A stretch of DNA of 8,023 nt from positions 1 to 8,023 of the forward strand of contig VSOH01000063.1 of the NCBI GenBank assembly GCA_009774735.1, in the 5' to 3' direction. Shown piece by piece: positions 6,136 through 8,023 of the stretch (position 1 is the stretch's first letter; each line of letters starts with the position of its first letter). The notes below the pieces were generated by a model, which did no database searches, was not told the DNA's origin, and saw nothing but the letters and a program-made list of their open reading frames with translations. Source of the stretch: Clostridiales bacterium (GTDB lineage: Bacteria; Bacillota_A; Clostridia; Oscillospirales; Acutalibacteraceae). The position numbers and the translations under genes were made by a program.

Positions 6136-7914
6136 TCAGCCTAAATTATGCTTATCCGTTATTGAAATCTCCGGCTGATTAAAGCCCTCCATTTCAAGAA
6201 CTACGATTTCATTGTTATCCTTAAGAAGAACACCGGGAAGATAAAGTGATCTCTGCGGTCCCACATTCCAGTATCTGCCGAGATTAAAACCATTTACCCA
6301 GACATATCCCTTCTTAAAACCGTCAAGGTGAACAAAGCAATCATCCTTTGAGGATGATTTAAATTCACCCTTCATAAATAACGGCAGATTGTCTGATGCT
6401 GTACCATATACAAGACAATCAAGATTATCCAGAGGCATTGTATAAACATCATATCCCATCTGCCTCTGATTGCCGATATAAATATCGGTTATACCCTTGC
6501 GGTCAAGCATACATTCACCATAATTAACTCTGCCCATAGCATCCACAAGAACGCCGATTTTTCTGTCACCCTTCAGTGCAGGCATTAAGAACTTTTCTTC
6601 CTTAGCAAGTCCAAGCAGTGCTTTAATGCCCTTTTTCCTGACAGTATACTCTGTTCTGTCTATTCTCTTTTTCAGCTTTGAATCAAAATATACATACCCG
6701 AAATCGTGAACATCTCTAATACTGATTGGTGAAATATCGTATTTTCCGCTGAGAACGGTTTCATAATATATGAGTCCAAAGTTCTGACCGAAGTATTCCA
6801 TACCTTCAGGAACAGCAGCCCTGTGCTTTCCTGCAATATTATCGAGATTATCAAAAAGCGGTGCAAATTCAGTAAGCTTAACAGCACCTATTGACTGAAG
6901 CCTTGGTGATGGCGGAAGCTTTTTCATTTCAATACCCTGATGCTCACAAAGAATTTTTCTTACCTCATGATAAGCAGGTGTGTAATCACCCCACTCGTTA
7001 AGCAGTGCACAGTAATCATAGCTTGTAACTGTAGGCTCATAGCCCTTGCCGGGATTCTGATTTGCACCTGCAGTAAAGCCAAAATTTGTGCCGCCATGGA
7101 GCATATAAAAATTAAAGCTTGCACCAATATCAAGAAAATCCTTTATCTCTCTGCCGACAGATGCCGCATCCCTTGTATGGTGAATATCACGCCAATGGTC
7201 AAACCAACCGCACCAGAACTCACCGCACATATTCGGTCCGTCATTTTCAAAATCCTTTAAACAGCCGAAAGCAGTTTTTGCCTTTGAACCAAAATTAAGC
7301 ACCTTGTAAATATGAGGCAGGGAACCGCCTGAAAGCATATTTTTCCAATTACCGTCTGATGTGAAATATAAAACATCTATACCGCAGTCCTGCATAAGCT
7401 TTTCAACAAAACGCAGATATTCCTTGTCATTGCCGTAAGAGCCGTATTCATTTTCAACCTGCATTGCAATAATATTACCGCCGTTTGTTGCAAGATGCGG
7501 AACAAGCCTTGGAAGAAGCTCCTTGTAAAACCTTTCAACACATGCCATATAATCAGGATAGCAGCAGCGAATCTGCATATTCTTATCCTTAAGAAGCCAA
7601 GCAGGCAGACCGCCGAAATCCCACTCGGCACATATGTACGGACCCGGTCTGACAATGCAGTAAAGTCCAACCTTTTTTGCTGTTTCAACAAATCTGATAA
7701 TATCAAGCATTCCGTCAAAACAAAACTCTCCCGGCTTCGGCTCGTGCAGATTCCAGCACACATAGGTTTCAACAGTATTAAAGCCTGCAAGCTTCAGCTT
7801 TGCGAGCCTATCCTCCCAGTATTCAGGCAGAATACGAAAATAATGCATTGCACCTGAATAAATACTGAAAGGCTCACCGTCCATATAAAATTTTTTATTC
7901 TTAATTTCAAACAT
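6136..7914 (-). CDS. Beta-galactosidase, glycoside hydrolase family 35, cytoplasmic
   Basis: A retaining exo-beta-galactosidase of 592 aa, close to the size of compact bacterial GH35 enzymes such as BgaC of streptococci, which favour beta-1,3-galactosides; specificity here is inferred only. The (beta/alpha)8 barrel spans about 1-325, with RPGPYICAEWDFGGLPAWLL (89-108), the acid/base Glu156 in QVENEYG and the nucleophile Glu232 in CGEFWCGW. FNFYMLHGGTNFGF and the C-terminal jelly-roll motif KGYVWVNGFNLGRYW (535-549) are also typical. There is no signal peptide, so it acts on imported sugars. The ATG at 7914 is chosen over one at 7956 because GGAGG (7922-7926) sits 7 nt before it and the earlier ATG lies inside the promoter. 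It is the first gene of the operon and ends in TGA. All key residues are present, so it should be active. Confidence 0.95.
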   Translation of the reverse strand: MFEIKNKKFYMDGEPFSIYSGAMHYFRILPEYWEDRLAKLKLAGFNTVETYVCWNLHEPKPGEFCFDGMLDIIRFVETAKKVGLYCIVRPGPYICAEWDFGGLPAWLLKDKNMQIRCCYPDYMACVERFYKELLPRLVPHLATNGGNIIAMQVENEYGSYGNDKEYLRFVEKLMQDCGIDVLYFTSDGNWKNMLSGGSLPHIYKVLNFGSKAKTAFGCLKDFENDGPNMCGEFWCGWFDHWRDIHHTRDAASVGREIKDFLDIGASFNFYMLHGGTNFGFTAGANQNPGKGYEPTVTSYDYCALLNEWGDYTPAYHEVRKILCEHQGIEMKKLPPSPRLQSIGAVKLTEFAPLFDNLDNIAGKHRAAVPEGMEYFGQNFGLIYYETVLSGKYDISPISIRDVHDFGYVYFDSKLKKRIDRTEYTVRKKGIKALLGLAKEEKFLMPALKGDRKIGVLVDAMGRVNYGECMLDRKGITDIYIGNQRQMGYDVYTMPLDNLDCLVYGTASDNLPLFMKGEFKSSSKDDCFVHLDGFKKGYVWVNGFNLGRYWNVGPQRSLYLPGVLLKDNNEIVVLEMEGFNQPEISITDKHNLG

Positions 7915-7921
7915 ACAATTG

Positions 7922-7926
7922 CCTCC
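7922..7926 (-). promoter_or_regulatory. Shine-Dalgarno deciding the GH35 start
   Basis: GGAGG on the minus strand, 7 nt before ATG 7914. The longer frame starting at 7956 has no comparable SD and would add 14 residues not expected before the GH35 barrel. Confidence 0.8.
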
Positions 7927-7942
7927 GATAATATTTTTATTA

Positions 7943-7971
7943 AGAATATAACACAATCAGATACTTGACAA
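7943..7971 (-). promoter_or_regulatory. Sigma-A-type promoter of the glycosidase operon
   Basis: On the minus strand, TTGTCA (7966-7971), a 17-nt spacer and TATTCT (7943-7948). Transcription should start near 7936, leaving a leader of about 20 nt. No cre-type catabolite site or clear operator could be recognised in the visible upstream DNA (to 8023), so the inducer is unknown. Confidence 0.6.
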
Positions 7972-8023
7972 TTATTTTTGATTAGATTTATACATCGCTC
8001 CATTAATCAGCATAATACGACGA

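Noticed and set aside
7377..7857. 137-aa minus and 120-aa plus frames in the GH35 gene
   Set aside because: GH35 catalytic motifs occupy the other frame; these have no initiation signals or recognisable sequence.
7972..8023. Possible C-terminal tail of another minus-strand gene at the right edge
   Set aside because: Two frames end within this stretch, but about 15 codons are not enough to tell a gene end from non-coding DNA.
1..8023. CRISPR array, tRNA/rRNA, insertion sequence or phage gene
   Set aside because: No spaced direct repeats, cloverleaf, transposase motif or terminal inverted repeats were seen, although a visual reading could miss degenerate ones.

Overview
This window looks like the chromosome of a low-GC, Gram-positive anaerobe, most likely a gut Clostridia member of the Ruminococcaceae/Oscillospiraceae/Lachnospiraceae kind. 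The grounds are AT-rich intergenic DNA, strong AGGAGG-type ribosome binding sites, TTGACA/TATAAT-like promoters, and cytoplasmic glycoside hydrolases without signal peptides. No lineage is proven.

Layout, left to right. (1) At 1-564 on the minus strand lies the N-terminal 188 residues of a LacX-type aldose 1-epimerase, running off the left edge. (2) At 565-696 is a divergent control region with back-to-back promoters and a perfect 7-bp-arm palindrome between and over their -35 boxes. (3) At 697-1269 on the plus strand is a very acidic 190-aa protein that I do not recognise. (4) At 1291-1327 a strong hairpin with flanking A and T tracts lies between this gene and the converging minus-strand operon. 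(5) From 7971 down to 1346 is one minus-strand glycan-degradation operon. It holds a promoter, a GH35 beta-galactosidase (start at 7914), a damaged gene (6114-3635), and a GH31 glycosidase (3622-1346). The last two units are coupled through an SD that contains the upstream stop codon.

The main surprise is the middle gene of the operon. It is not one ordinary enzyme. Its first ~164 residues are the N-terminal region of a GH89 alpha-N-acetylglucosaminidase (NAGLU). This breaks off right after the family's GPAF motif and continues in frame into an apparently unrelated beta-sandwich plus (alpha/alpha)-barrel glycosidase. The reading frame is also broken twice: by one missing A in a homopolymer (5933-5937) and by an in-frame TAG (4865-4867). 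Restoring one base and reading through the TAG gives a continuous 826-residue product. The simplest reading is a deletion that fused two neighbouring glycosidase genes, followed by decay. Sequencing or assembly error remains possible for each lesion separately.

Functionally, the operon suggests intracellular dismantling of imported oligosaccharides with beta-galactose and alpha-linked sugars. The GH89 remnant hints that the ancestral locus acted on alpha-GlcNAc-capped host (mucin-type) glycans, but the catalytic part of GH89 is gone here. The mutarotase fragment fits downstream handling of the released galactose or glucose, though it is transcribed separately.
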